DNA from: Leifsonia tongyongensis
GTDB taxonomy: Bacteria; Actinomycetota; Actinomycetes; Actinomycetales; Microbacteriaceae
Direction of reading: 5' to 3'
Assembly: GCF_010686705.1 (NCBI RefSeq)
Contig: NZ_JAAGWY010000001.1
Coordinates: forward strand, 1,240,001-1,304,000
Length of the DNA stretch: 64,000 nt
Shown here: in pieces, positions 41,529 through 49,706 of the stretch
Numbering within the stretch: position 1 is the first letter of the stretch
Layout of the letters: the number at the start of each line of letters is the position of its first letter
Notes under the pieces: generated by a model
Told to the model about the DNA's origin: nothing
The model's database searches: none
What the model saw: only the letters and a program-made list of their open reading frames with translations
Made by a program: the position numbers and the translations under genes

Positions 41529-42490
41529 GACTGATCGCCCATCGCCAGGTGGCGCCGGAAGGATTCGAGCATCCCGTCGACATCCGCAACACGTACATCC
41601 TGATGAACGGGGAAGTTGATGATGTGGCGGGAGAGCTCCTCGAGCACTTCGAAACGGCCGCGAACCTGCTCGATCAGCGTGTGGTACAGACTCACCATGC
41701 CGTAACCGTCCGCGTTCATCCCTGCATAGATCGCGTCACGCCTATCGCTGAGGATCCGGACGGGAAGGGTCTGAGGGACATCGTCGTCGCCGAGGTGCTC
41801 CCACAAGAAGTCGAAATCGCGCCCGCACTCGGGAAGGGCGGCGAGACGCTCACTCAGGACCAGGAAGTTCTCCCGTCGAGCCCGGGCGATCGTCGCCCAG
41901 TCATAGTCGAGGATGCGCTGCGCCAGTTCGGGACGGGTCTGGGCCTGACCCCGGAGGAGGTCCGTGGTCGCATACTGGACCATTCCGCCGTCGTCGAACG
42001 GGAACATCTTGTGAAGGGAGAAGAGGTTGAGGTGCCCGTGGCGTCCGGCCGTACCGCCCGACAGTGCCGTGAAGAATCCGTGGGCGAGGTCCTCTACGAC
42101 GAGCGCACCGGTGGCGTCGGCGAGCGTACGAATGGCCGCGAGACGGGGCTCGGTGCGCCCGTAATAGTGAATGATCACGACCACCCGGTAGGAATCCGTG
42201 CTGAGGCGGCGCTCAAGGTCATCGACGTCGACCGTCAGGTCGGGGTTCAGGTTGTAGAAGCCGGCCTGGGCGCCCACGCTCAGAACGGGGTCGAGCACTC
42301 CGCTGCCCTCGCGCGGCGAAAGGCCGATGAAAGCCGGCAACAGCACTCCGTCGTCCGGTGAGGCAAGGGTGTGGGCGAGAAAGTCGCGCATTCCTTCGCG
42401 GGCCGACCCGTAGAAGAGCGATGGCCTCCGGCCGGTGTCCTGGTCGCGGGCGGTCTTGGTCACGATCGGCCGCACGGTTTCGTTCCTCAT
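41525..42490 (-). CDS. DegT/DnrJ/EryC1-like PLP aminotransferase, short form
   Basis: A 321-residue protein shorter than usual sugar aminotransferases (about 370-400). The fold-I features remain: VLLPAFIGLSPREG, VVVIIHYYGRTEPR, VVEDLAHGFFTALSG (Asp-x-Ala-His) and LFSLHKMFPFDDGGMVQYA with the PLP Lys. Some loops of the large domain are reduced, so it may have a changed substrate. ATG 42490 overlaps the GNAT stop by 4 bp; the long upstream extension is a shadow. It is linked to a FemAB-like enzyme downstream. Confidence 0.78.
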   Translation of the reverse strand: MRNETVRPIVTKTARDQDTGRRPSLFYGSAREGMRDFLAHTLASPDDGVLLPAFIGLSPREGSGVLDPVLSVGAQAGFYNLNPDLTVDVDDLERRLSTDSYRVVVIIHYYGRTEPRLAAIRTLADATGALVVEDLAHGFFTALSGGTAGRHGHLNLFSLHKMFPFDDGGMVQYATTDLLRGQAQTRPELAQRILDYDWATIARARRENFLVLSERLAALPECGRDFDFLWEHLGDDDVPQTLPVRILSDRRDAIYAGMNADGYGMVSLYHTLIEQVRGRFEVLEELSRHIINFPVHQDVRVADVDGMLESFRRHLAMGDQS

Positions 42491-43257
42491 CGTGTTGGTC
42501 GACCTTCGTCGAGGGCTAGCGACATCCGGTCGGACACCAGGAGAACGTCGTGCGGGGTGAGGATTTCGTGGACCTCGGATTCCGCCACCACTGCGAATGC
42601 CGTGTCCAGTCGGCCGAAGACCGCGGAGACGCCCCCGAGGATCGCGTCGTCTTCGAATGTCGCTCGGTCGAAGCACCGCAGGACGCGGTCACCCATCAGC
42701 CCGACGCGGACGGGACGCTCCGACGAGACCACGTTCAGCTCGCAGAACCCATAAACCTCATACGCCGCGAGTGATACGGCGAGGGCACTGATGGGCAGCG
42801 GGTCGGTGGCGTGCGGAAGCGCGCGAGTGACCCAGCAGGAAGCGGATTCCACCGTGAATCCCCAACGGGCGTAGAGAGCACGAGCCGCCGAGTTGTCACG
42901 GAAGGTGTCGAGCTTGACCGTGGTCAGGTGCGGATGCTCCGCAAGGAAGCGGTCGAACATCATCGTGGCGACACCCTTGCCACGCGCCGCCGGGTCGACG
43001 CAGATGTATGACAGGAAGCCGACCCCGTCGCCTCTGATTGTGAAATCAGCGAAACCGATGGGCGCATCCGAGCTCTCGTCCGTCGCGACGATGAGGAAAC
43101 GAGGCTCGACAGACAGCGGATAACGCAGCGCGACCTCGAGGAATCGACCGATTCCCCGTTGGGCGTAGGTCATGAACGGCCAGAGGGCAGGTGCGAAAGA
43201 GTTCTTCACCATGTCGGTGACGGCCGGCACATCCTCTGTTGAAAGAAGACGGATCAT
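42487..43257 (-). CDS. GNAT-family N-acetyltransferase
   Basis: A 256-residue protein: an N-terminal GNAT domain (residues 1-150; IRLLSTEDVPAVTDMV, then the acetyl-CoA loop VDPAARGKGVATMMFDRFL and ARALYARWGFTVESASCW) and a C-terminal extension of about 100 residues that may be a degenerate second GNAT domain. It may N-acylate the 4-amino sugar made by the PglF-like and PglE-like enzymes. Left-handed-helix PglD enzymes usually do this job, so the assignment is inference. ATG 43257 overlaps the upstream stop by 4 bp. Confidence 0.78.
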   Translation of the reverse strand: MIRLLSTEDVPAVTDMVKNSFAPALWPFMTYAQRGIGRFLEVALRYPLSVEPRFLIVATDESSDAPIGFADFTIRGDGVGFLSYICVDPAARGKGVATMMFDRFLAEHPHLTTVKLDTFRDNSAARALYARWGFTVESASCWVTRALPHATDPLPISALAVSLAAYEVYGFCELNVVSSERPVRVGLMGDRVLRCFDRATFEDDAILGGVSAVFGRLDTAFAVVAESEVHEILTPHDVLLVSDRMSLALDEGRPTR

Positions 43258-45107
43258 TCCACCGAGGCCTTTGTTCGGGCGGTCGAGCGCTCGACATCGA
43301 GATTCGCCATCAACGACTCGGGATCTTCGACGACACCCGACCGTCTGAACACTCGCGCGACCGTCCGGCACAGGATGCGGAGGTCGAGTGCCAGCGAAAG
43401 ATTCTCGACATACGTGACGTCGTCAGCCAGCCGGGAATCCCACGAGGCCGTATTGCGCCCGTTGATCTGGGCGAGACCTGTGATCCCCGGGCGAACGTGG
43501 AGTCGGATCGACTCCTCGTCGGTGAAGTACTCGGTGTACCGGAGAAGAAGGGGGCGGGGACCGACGAGGGACATGTCCCCTCGAAGTACGTTCCACAGGC
43601 TGGGCAACTCATCCGCGCTCGTCGAACGGAGAAGGCGCCCGAAAGAAGTGAGCCGCTCTGCATCGGACAGGAGTGTGCCGGATGCATCTCGCTTGTCCGT
43701 CATCGTGCGGAACTTGATCATCTCGAACGGTTCACCATGGCGCCCAGGGCGCAACTGCCGGAAAATCACCGGTCGACCGAGTTTGAGGCGGACAGCGATG
43801 GCGATCACCCCGATCGGCACGGAGAAGAGCACAAGCGCGGCTCCTGAAACGACGATGTCGCCCAGTCGCTTGGGCCCGAGTACCCACGGCTTCGACAAGC
43901 TGGCCGTCCTCAGGACTTCGCCGAATCGTGCTGCGCCGACTTTCAGCGAGAGCTTCTCCTGGTAGAAGCGGGCGCCGGCTCGCCCCAGCTCTGCTCGCGC
44001 TTCGGGGGTGAGCGACATGAGCTCCGTGACAGCGTCGGCCAGTTGCGCGGGGCTTTCGGGCTCGAACACCTTTCCGGCTCCGGCGCATTCCACGAGGCGT
44101 GCTGCATCCCCTCTGACGGCCATCAGGATCGGCCGGCCGGCCATCAGGTATGCCTGTGTCTTCGAAGGAATCGTGATCTCGAACAGCGGTTCGTCCCTCA
44201 AGTGAACAAGCAGCGCATCCGATCGGGTCAGGATATTGCCCATCTCGGAGATGGGCCGGCGCGGAAGGAAGGTCACGTTCGCGAGCCCTCTTCGCCGCGC
44301 TTCCCGTTGGAGGTTCTCCGCTTCCAGGCCGCCACCCACGAAGACGAAACGGAGGCCCGTCTTTTCGCGCAGCAACCCTGCTGCGTCGAGAACAGACTCA
44401 AGTCCCTGCGCTTTGCCGAGGTTGCCGGCGAAGGTCACGATGAAGTCGTCACCGAATCCGAGATCTTCTGCTGGTTTGTCGGATGTGACAGAGACATCGA
44501 TCTGTGCCTCGTCCGCCCAGTTGTGGATGACCTCCACCTTCGACCTCGGTACCCCGCGAGTGGAGAGCGCTTCGCGGAAGCCGTCTGACAGGACGGCGAT
44601 TCGAGCTGCGCCCGAATACACCCCCTTCATGAAACGTCCGACGATGGCGAGCGCACGGGGATGCGTCAGCATTCCGGTCGCAGCCAGGGTGTCGGGCCAC
44701 AGATCTTGCACGTCGTAGACGTAGGGAACGCCTTTCAAGGCTTTCAGCACAACGGCGGGCAGACAGACGGTCGCCGGGGGATGGTACACGTACGCGACGT
44801 CGGGCCGGCCCATGGCGAGGACACCGACGGAGGCCGCAGCCGCAAAAGATACGTAGTTGGCGATGCGCTTCACCGCTGACCCATCGTGGCTCGGGTAGAG
44901 CGGTACCCGAAGCACCCGCACCCCACCGACGACTTCCCGACGGAAACCGGTCATCGTATAACCGTCGTAGAGCTTTCCACCCGGATAGTTCGGGTAGCCG
45001 GTGACGACTTCGACGTCGTGACCTTGCCGAATGAGCTCTTGCGCGAAGAGGAGCCCTTTGAAGGTCGGTTCGGGGTCGAACCACTGCGTGATCATCAGAA
45101 TTCTCAA
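43254..45107 (-). CDS. Fusion: WbuB-like GT4 glycosyltransferase plus initiating phosphoglycosyl transferase
   Basis: One 617-residue polypeptide with two enzymes. Residues 1-400 are a WbuB-like GT4 (QWFDPEPTFKGLLFAQEL, TGYPNYPGGKLYDGY, RVPLYPSHDGSAVKRIANY). Residues 408-600 are a monotopic phosphoglycosyl transferase: KRLGDIVVSGAALVLFSVPIGVIAIAV membrane hairpin, FRQLRPGRHGEPFEMIKFRTM, and the Asp-Glu dyad SADELPSLWNVLRGDMSLVGPRPL. The C-terminal part would load the first sugar on undecaprenyl phosphate, and the N-terminal part would add the second, probably FucNAc as in WbuB. TTG start at 45107 without a clear ribosome-binding site; its stop overlaps the GNAT start. Confidence 0.88.
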   Translation of the reverse strand: MRILMITQWFDPEPTFKGLLFAQELIRQGHDVEVVTGYPNYPGGKLYDGYTMTGFRREVVGGVRVLRVPLYPSHDGSAVKRIANYVSFAAAASVGVLAMGRPDVAYVYHPPATVCLPAVVLKALKGVPYVYDVQDLWPDTLAATGMLTHPRALAIVGRFMKGVYSGAARIAVLSDGFREALSTRGVPRSKVEVIHNWADEAQIDVSVTSDKPAEDLGFGDDFIVTFAGNLGKAQGLESVLDAAGLLREKTGLRFVFVGGGLEAENLQREARRRGLANVTFLPRRPISEMGNILTRSDALLVHLRDEPLFEITIPSKTQAYLMAGRPILMAVRGDAARLVECAGAGKVFEPESPAQLADAVTELMSLTPEARAELGRAGARFYQEKLSLKVGAARFGEVLRTASLSKPWVLGPKRLGDIVVSGAALVLFSVPIGVIAIAVRLKLGRPVIFRQLRPGRHGEPFEMIKFRTMTDKRDASGTLLSDAERLTSFGRLLRSTSADELPSLWNVLRGDMSLVGPRPLLLRYTEYFTDEESIRLHVRPGITGLAQINGRNTASWDSRLADDVTYVENLSLALDLRILCRTVARVFRRSGVVEDPESLMANLDVERSTARTKASVE

Positions 45108-45137
45108 CGGGTTCGCCCCACTGAGTACCGAACTCGC

Positions 45138-46274
45138 TCACTCATGGGCGCACGCGAATCGCTCAAGGGCCGCGATCACGAACGCGACGTCCGCATCCGA
45201 CAGGGCCGACCCGCTCGGCAGGGTGACGCCGGTCTCGAACAGCCTCTGCGCATTGCCGTTGAGGGTGGACTGGGCCCCCGCGAACACGGGCTGCAGGTGC
45301 ATGGGCTTCCAGAGCGGACGGCTCTCGATGTCGTCGGCCGCGAGGGCCGCGCTGAGATCCGCGGCCGACCAGCCGGTCACCTCTGCGTCCACGACGACCG
45401 AGGTCAGCCAGCAGTTGTCGTCGCGGTCGTCGGCGCCGCCGAAGATCTCGACGCCGTCCACTGTTGCGAACAACGCGCGGTACCGGTCCCGTGTCGCGCG
45501 GCGCCTCGCCATCATGCCGTCGAGGCGCGTGAGCTGGGCGCGGCCGACCGCGGCCAACAGGTTCGAAAGCCGGTAGTTGTAGCCGATCTCCGTGTGCTCG
45601 TAGTGCACGGCAGGCTGCCGCGCCTGGGTGGCCAGGTAGCGCACCCGGCGGGCGAGGTCCGCGTCGTCGGTGAGCAGCATCCCTCCGCCGGAGGTCGTCA
45701 TGATCTTGTTGCCGTTGAACGAGATCGCTGACGCTGCACCGAACGCACCCGCCTGCTTGCCGGCATGGGATGCACCGAGCGCCTCCGCGGCATCCGCGAA
45801 CACAGGCACCCCGTAGGCGTCAGCGATCGGCTCGATGCGCGTGTAGTCGGCGGCCTTTCCGAGCAGGTCGACCGGTACGACGGCGGCGACATCCTCTCCG
45901 GCCATCCGCAGCTCGCCGAGCGCTCGCTCGAGCAGGTCGGGATCCATGTTGCCCGTCTCGAGCTCCGAGTCGACGAAGTGGGGGCGAGCGCCGGTGTAGG
46001 TGATCGCGTTGGCTGTCGCCGCGAACGTCAGGGTCGAGGTGACGACCACGTCACCGGGCTTGACCCCGAGGCAGAGGAGGCCGAGGTGCAGGGCTGCGGT
46101 GCCGGACGAGAGGGCGGCAGCGTGGGTGACGCCGACGCGGTCGGCCACTTCGCGTTCGAAGGCGTCGACATCAGGACCGAGCGGTGCGATCCAACCCGAC
46201 CGGAAGGCGTTGACGAGGTAGGTCTCCTCGAGCTCGCCGACATCAGGCGACGACATGAGGATGCGATCGTTCAC
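45138..46274 (-). CDS. PglE-like sugar 4-aminotransferase (DegT/DnrJ/EryC1/StrS)
   Basis: A 378-residue PLP enzyme. MSSPDVGELEETYLVNAFRSGWIAPLGPDVDAFE is the family start; VFADAAEALGAS and ISFNGNKIMTTSGGGML follow, with the PLP Lys. NYRLSNLLAAVGRAQL is present as well. It would aminate a 4-keto-6-deoxy UDP-HexNAc made by the next-upstream dehydratase. GTG 46274 overlaps that gene's stop by 4 bp. Confidence 0.9.
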   Translation of the reverse strand: MNDRILMSSPDVGELEETYLVNAFRSGWIAPLGPDVDAFEREVADRVGVTHAAALSSGTAALHLGLLCLGVKPGDVVVTSTLTFAATANAITYTGARPHFVDSELETGNMDPDLLERALGELRMAGEDVAAVVPVDLLGKAADYTRIEPIADAYGVPVFADAAEALGASHAGKQAGAFGAASAISFNGNKIMTTSGGGMLLTDDADLARRVRYLATQARQPAVHYEHTEIGYNYRLSNLLAAVGRAQLTRLDGMMARRRATRDRYRALFATVDGVEIFGGADDRDDNCWLTSVVVDAEVTGWSAADLSAALAADDIESRPLWKPMHLQPVFAGAQSTLNGNAQRLFETGVTLPSGSALSDADVAFVIAALERFACAHE

Positions 46275-48130
46275 TGGCGCTGCTCCTGTGGCGACCCCAA
46301 GGCGAGGCCCATCGTGTCGGTTGCGCCCTCGCGCACGCGCCTGAGCCACAGGTCGTGGTCGAGCTGGCCGACGGACAATGGGGCGATCCGGGTGTGCGAG
46401 ATCTTCGGATGCTTCGGTCGCGCGTCCGACTCGGCGCTGCCGATCAGGTCCTCGTGCAGCTTCTCCCCCTGGCGGAGCCCCGTGAAACGGATCTCGATGT
46501 CCTTGCCGCTGAAAGCGATCATGCGCTCGGCGATGTCGAGGATCCGTACCGGCTCGCCCATGTCGAGGATGAGCACTTCACCGGGTTCGCCGATCCCGCC
46601 CGCCTGCACGACGAGCTGGCACGCTTCGGGGATCGTCATGAAGTAGCGGGTGACATCAGGATGCGTGACCGTGAGCGGTCCGCCCGCGTCGATCAGCGAC
46701 TGGAAGGTGGGAAGCATCGAGCCGCGGCTGCCGATCACATTGCCGAACCGTACCGAGAGGTAGCGACCCTGCGCGTTCAACGCGGTGCCGGCCGTGAGCT
46801 TCTCCGCGATCCGCTTCGAATGCCCGAGCACGCTCGTGGGGTTCGCCGCCTTGTCCGTGGAGATGTTCACGAACGTGGAAACGTTCACATCGCTCGCCGC
46901 ATCCAGCACGTTCAACGTGCCGATCACGTTCGTCTTCCAGGCCTCATCCGGGTATTGCTCGAGCATCGGCAGGTGCTTGAGGGCCGCGGCATGGAACACG
47001 ACCTCGGGGCGACGGCGGTGGAAGATCTGCCGCAGTGCATCCGCGTCGCGGATGTCCGCAAGTACGACGTCGCTCGTGTCCAGCAGGCCGTGACCCGAGA
47101 TCGCGATCTGGGCGTTCTGCAGGCCGGTCTCGTCGCGGTCGAGCATGATGAGCTCGCCAGGAGCATACTTCGAGATCTGGCGGCACAGCTCCGATCCGAT
47201 CGAACCGCCGGCGCCGGTGACGAGTACGCGACGACCAGTGAGGTAGCTCGCGATGGCTGCGACATCCGTTTCGACGGGCTGCCGCCCGATCAGGTCCTCG
47301 ATGGCGATGTCGCGCACATCCGACAACTTCGACCGCCCGTCGACCACATCGTTGAGTGTAGGCAGCACCTTCACCTGAACCCCAGCGGGCTCGGCTATGT
47401 CCGTGATCGTGCGCAACAGGGCGGCATCCACACGTGCGATCGCAACGATGACGACCCTCGCGCCCGTCCGGTCGGCCACGTCCGGGAGGTCGCGTAGCCC
47501 GCCGAGGACGGGAACGCCGCGGATCAGCCGCTTCGCATTGACGGGGTTGTCGTCGAGGAGGGCGATGGGGAGATAGGGCGAATCCCGATCAGTGAGCATC
47601 CACTGCACGAGTGATCGCCCCATGTAGCCCGCCCCGAAGATCAGGGTCGGCTGGGCGCTGTCGCCCGGCTTCATGCGGTGCTCGACATAGAGGCGCTTCA
47701 CATAACGAGCGCCGCTCATCAGCACCAGCGCGAGAGGCAGGGCGATGAACATGACACTGCGCGGGAGCCAGAGTTCGTTACCGATGATGGCGATGGGGAG
47801 GCCCAGCGCGAGGGCGACGAGGCACGCCACGAACAGGAGCGAACGGAGCTCCTCGAAGCTGCCGTACGTGTGGCGGCCACGGTAGAGCGAGAAGGCGAGG
47901 CCGATCAGCAGCTGGCAGGCGACCGCTCCGGCTGCGACGAATGCCAGCGTCACATACGCCATGAACTCGAGGTCGAAGTCGTAACGGAGGACAGCCGCGC
48001 AATAGATCGCGACGATCCAGGCGGCGGCGTCAATGACGAACTGCGCACCGAAGCGCCGTAAGAGCGTCTCACCGCGCGAGCGAGTCTCTGCCCGCACCCG
48101 GTCGCTGAAAAGTCTGCCCATCACCGCCAT
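46271..48130 (-). CDS. Membrane UDP-GlcNAc 4,6-dehydratase (PglF/WbpM/CapD family)
   Basis: A 619-residue inner-membrane enzyme. Four N-terminal helices (residues 30-145), a CoA-binding-like Rossmann domain (TLIFGAGYMGRSLVQWML), then the SDR dehydratase domain (VLVTGAGGSIGSELCRQI; NISTDKAANPTSVLGHSKRIAEKL as the active-site region). It would make UDP-4-keto-6-deoxy-GlcNAc for the PglE-like enzyme. Here the usual Met of the catalytic region is replaced by Leu (VLGHSKR, commonly MG.SKR). ATG 48130 overlaps the upstream stop by 10 bp; ATG 48121 is an alternative. Confidence 0.91.
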   Translation of the reverse strand: MAVMGRLFSDRVRAETRSRGETLLRRFGAQFVIDAAAWIVAIYCAAVLRYDFDLEFMAYVTLAFVAAGAVACQLLIGLAFSLYRGRHTYGSFEELRSLLFVACLVALALGLPIAIIGNELWLPRSVMFIALPLALVLMSGARYVKRLYVEHRMKPGDSAQPTLIFGAGYMGRSLVQWMLTDRDSPYLPIALLDDNPVNAKRLIRGVPVLGGLRDLPDVADRTGARVVIVAIARVDAALLRTITDIAEPAGVQVKVLPTLNDVVDGRSKLSDVRDIAIEDLIGRQPVETDVAAIASYLTGRRVLVTGAGGSIGSELCRQISKYAPGELIMLDRDETGLQNAQIAISGHGLLDTSDVVLADIRDADALRQIFHRRRPEVVFHAAALKHLPMLEQYPDEAWKTNVIGTLNVLDAASDVNVSTFVNISTDKAANPTSVLGHSKRIAEKLTAGTALNAQGRYLSVRFGNVIGSRGSMLPTFQSLIDAGGPLTVTHPDVTRYFMTIPEACQLVVQAGGIGEPGEVLILDMGEPVRILDIAERMIAFSGKDIEIRFTGLRQGEKLHEDLIGSAESDARPKHPKISHTRIAPLSVGQLDHDLWLRRVREGATDTMGLALGSPQEQRQ

Positions 48131-49107
48131 GTCACGCCACCATCCGTCGACTTGACCACTGTGTCACCCGACCACATCCACAACGTACCGCCGCCGTTTG
48201 CGACCGAAACCCCTCCCGCGGGCGGTTTGGTGCTTGTGGCACAACCGCCGGCGGCCTGAGCGGTGCCGCCGTCGAAGCTCGTCGTCGCGGTGCCGGCGCA
48301 TCCCTGCCGACCCGTGACCGCCAGGACGTATCCGTTGCCGGCCGTGGAGATCGCGACCGCTCCAGTGACCGGAACCGCCTGACCCCAGGCCGCGCCGGCG
48401 TTGCCGGTGACGTGGACGTCGTGGTTCGCGCACAGCACTGCCGCATTGGCGGGGTCGCGCACGGCCACACCGATGACGGCCGCGCACGGGGCCTGTACGT
48501 CACCGGTCGGCGTGTGAACGACGCTGCGCTTTGTCGCATCCACATACCACGAACCGGCCAGCTGGTCGGGGTAGGCCGCCCAGTTGTCGCCGGCGACATA
48601 GGTGCGGATGTACTGGGGCGCGCAGCCTTGCGACGCGAGCGTGATAGCGCTGGCCTGCTTCGCGGACTGAACGGAGATGGCGAGGATCGAGGATGCACCG
48701 GTCGGCCCTGCCGCGTCGGTGGGCTTCCAGTTGGCGCCGCCGTCCGTCGTGATCTCGGGGGACGCGGGGGTGGCAGGGCATGGCCCGGTGGATGCGCGCC
48801 ACGCGGTCGAACCGTCGAGTGCGGCGAGCACCCGGGTGGGCGCAACGGCGTCGGCGGCCGGCGTGCTGGTCGGTTTCGGGGTCGCGCTCGCTGTCGGCTT
48901 CGGCGTCGCGGAAGGCGTCTGCGCTACCGTCGTCGAACTCGTCGCGACCGGTACGGTGGCGTCAGGTGGCGTGCGCGCGGCGACCAGCGCCCACACCACG
49001 AGGATCACGTCGAGGAGGGCGAGCACGATCACGCCGGCGATGGCGACGTGGTGGCGGTTCCACCCGGGCTGCGTAGCCGGGTCCCTCTTCTTTGCTGCGG
49101 CTGCCAT
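48121..49107 (-). CDS. Membrane-anchored BNR/beta-propeller-like protein of the polysaccharide operon
   Basis: A 328-residue protein: short cytoplasmic N-terminus, one membrane helix (VAIAGVIVLALLDVILVVWALVAA, about residues 21-44), a Thr/Pro/Ser-rich linker (ATPKPTASATPKPTSTP), then an outer domain. ITTDGGANWKPTD and VKSTDGGVTWR are sialidase/BNR-type Asp-box repeats at its two ends. Several Cys residues suggest disulfides. No sialidase catalytic set is visible. Its place between the phosphatase and the dehydratase genes suggests a role in export, trimming or recognition of the polymer. Function unknown. Confidence 0.72.
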   Translation of the reverse strand: MAAAAKKRDPATQPGWNRHHVAIAGVIVLALLDVILVVWALVAARTPPDATVPVATSSTTVAQTPSATPKPTASATPKPTSTPAADAVAPTRVLAALDGSTAWRASTGPCPATPASPEITTDGGANWKPTDAAGPTGASSILAISVQSAKQASAITLASQGCAPQYIRTYVAGDNWAAYPDQLAGSWYVDATKRSVVHTPTGDVQAPCAAVIGVAVRDPANAAVLCANHDVHVTGNAGAAWGQAVPVTGAVAISTAGNGYVLAVTGRQGCAGTATTSFDGGTAQAAGGCATSTKPPAGGVSVANGGGTLWMWSGDTVVKSTDGGVTWR

Positions 49108-49112
49108 CGGTC

Positions 49113-49706
49113 CTACTCGAATCCCGCTGCTGCGCGCGTGAGCGTCAGGGCGATGGACTGGACGGCGGGCACGAGTTGCCGGGTCGACTCGGCGTACACG
49201 TTGTCATCCTGACGGTACGGGTCGACGACGTCGTCCTCTTCAGGATTGTCCGGGCGCTCGGCCACGCCGCGGTTCGCAGAAGCGATCTCCACGAGCGTGC
49301 TGAGTCGTGCCCGCGCGTCGGGCTGCGCTGCGATGGTGTCGCGGTCGTCCGTGTTCACGGTCTCGAGCAGGCGCGCGAACTCGCGGAGGGTGAACGCGGA
49401 ACGGGATGCGCGGGGCAGGGTTTCAACAACAACGCGCCGGTGTTCCCGGCTCAGCGCGAGCACGAGATCGGCGTCGCGCAGGTGCTCGACGGTCAGCTGG
49501 CGTGCGACATGCGCATCCGGAATCCCGCCGTACTGCCGCGAGTACTCAGCTGCCCGCTCATCCATGGGACGCCCGATGAGCGCGGCAGTGCCTGCGCTGC
49601 TCAACGTGACGGCGAGACCGTCGAGGCCCGCCCGCAACAACTGCTCGGCGAGCGGGGAACGACAGATGTTCCCCGTGCACACGGTCAGGATGCGAAACTC
49701 GTTCAC
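49113..49706 (-). CDS. Low-molecular-weight protein tyrosine phosphatase (Wzb-like)
   Basis: A 197-residue cytoplasmic phosphatase. The P-loop VCTGNICRSP (Cys 10, Arg 16) is intact, and the general-acid Asp is probably in VVDPYRQ near the C-terminus. It would dephosphorylate the Tyr cluster of the BY-kinase encoded just upstream. GTG 49706 overlaps the kinase stop by 4 bp, so the two are made together. The much longer open frame to 50117 is a shadow of the kinase gene. Confidence 0.9.
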   Translation of the reverse strand: MNEFRILTVCTGNICRSPLAEQLLRAGLDGLAVTLSSAGTAALIGRPMDERAAEYSRQYGGIPDAHVARQLTVEHLRDADLVLALSREHRRVVVETLPRASRSAFTLREFARLLETVNTDDRDTIAAQPDARARLSTLVEIASANRGVAERPDNPEEDDVVDPYRQDDNVYAESTRQLVPAVQSIALTLTRAAAGFE

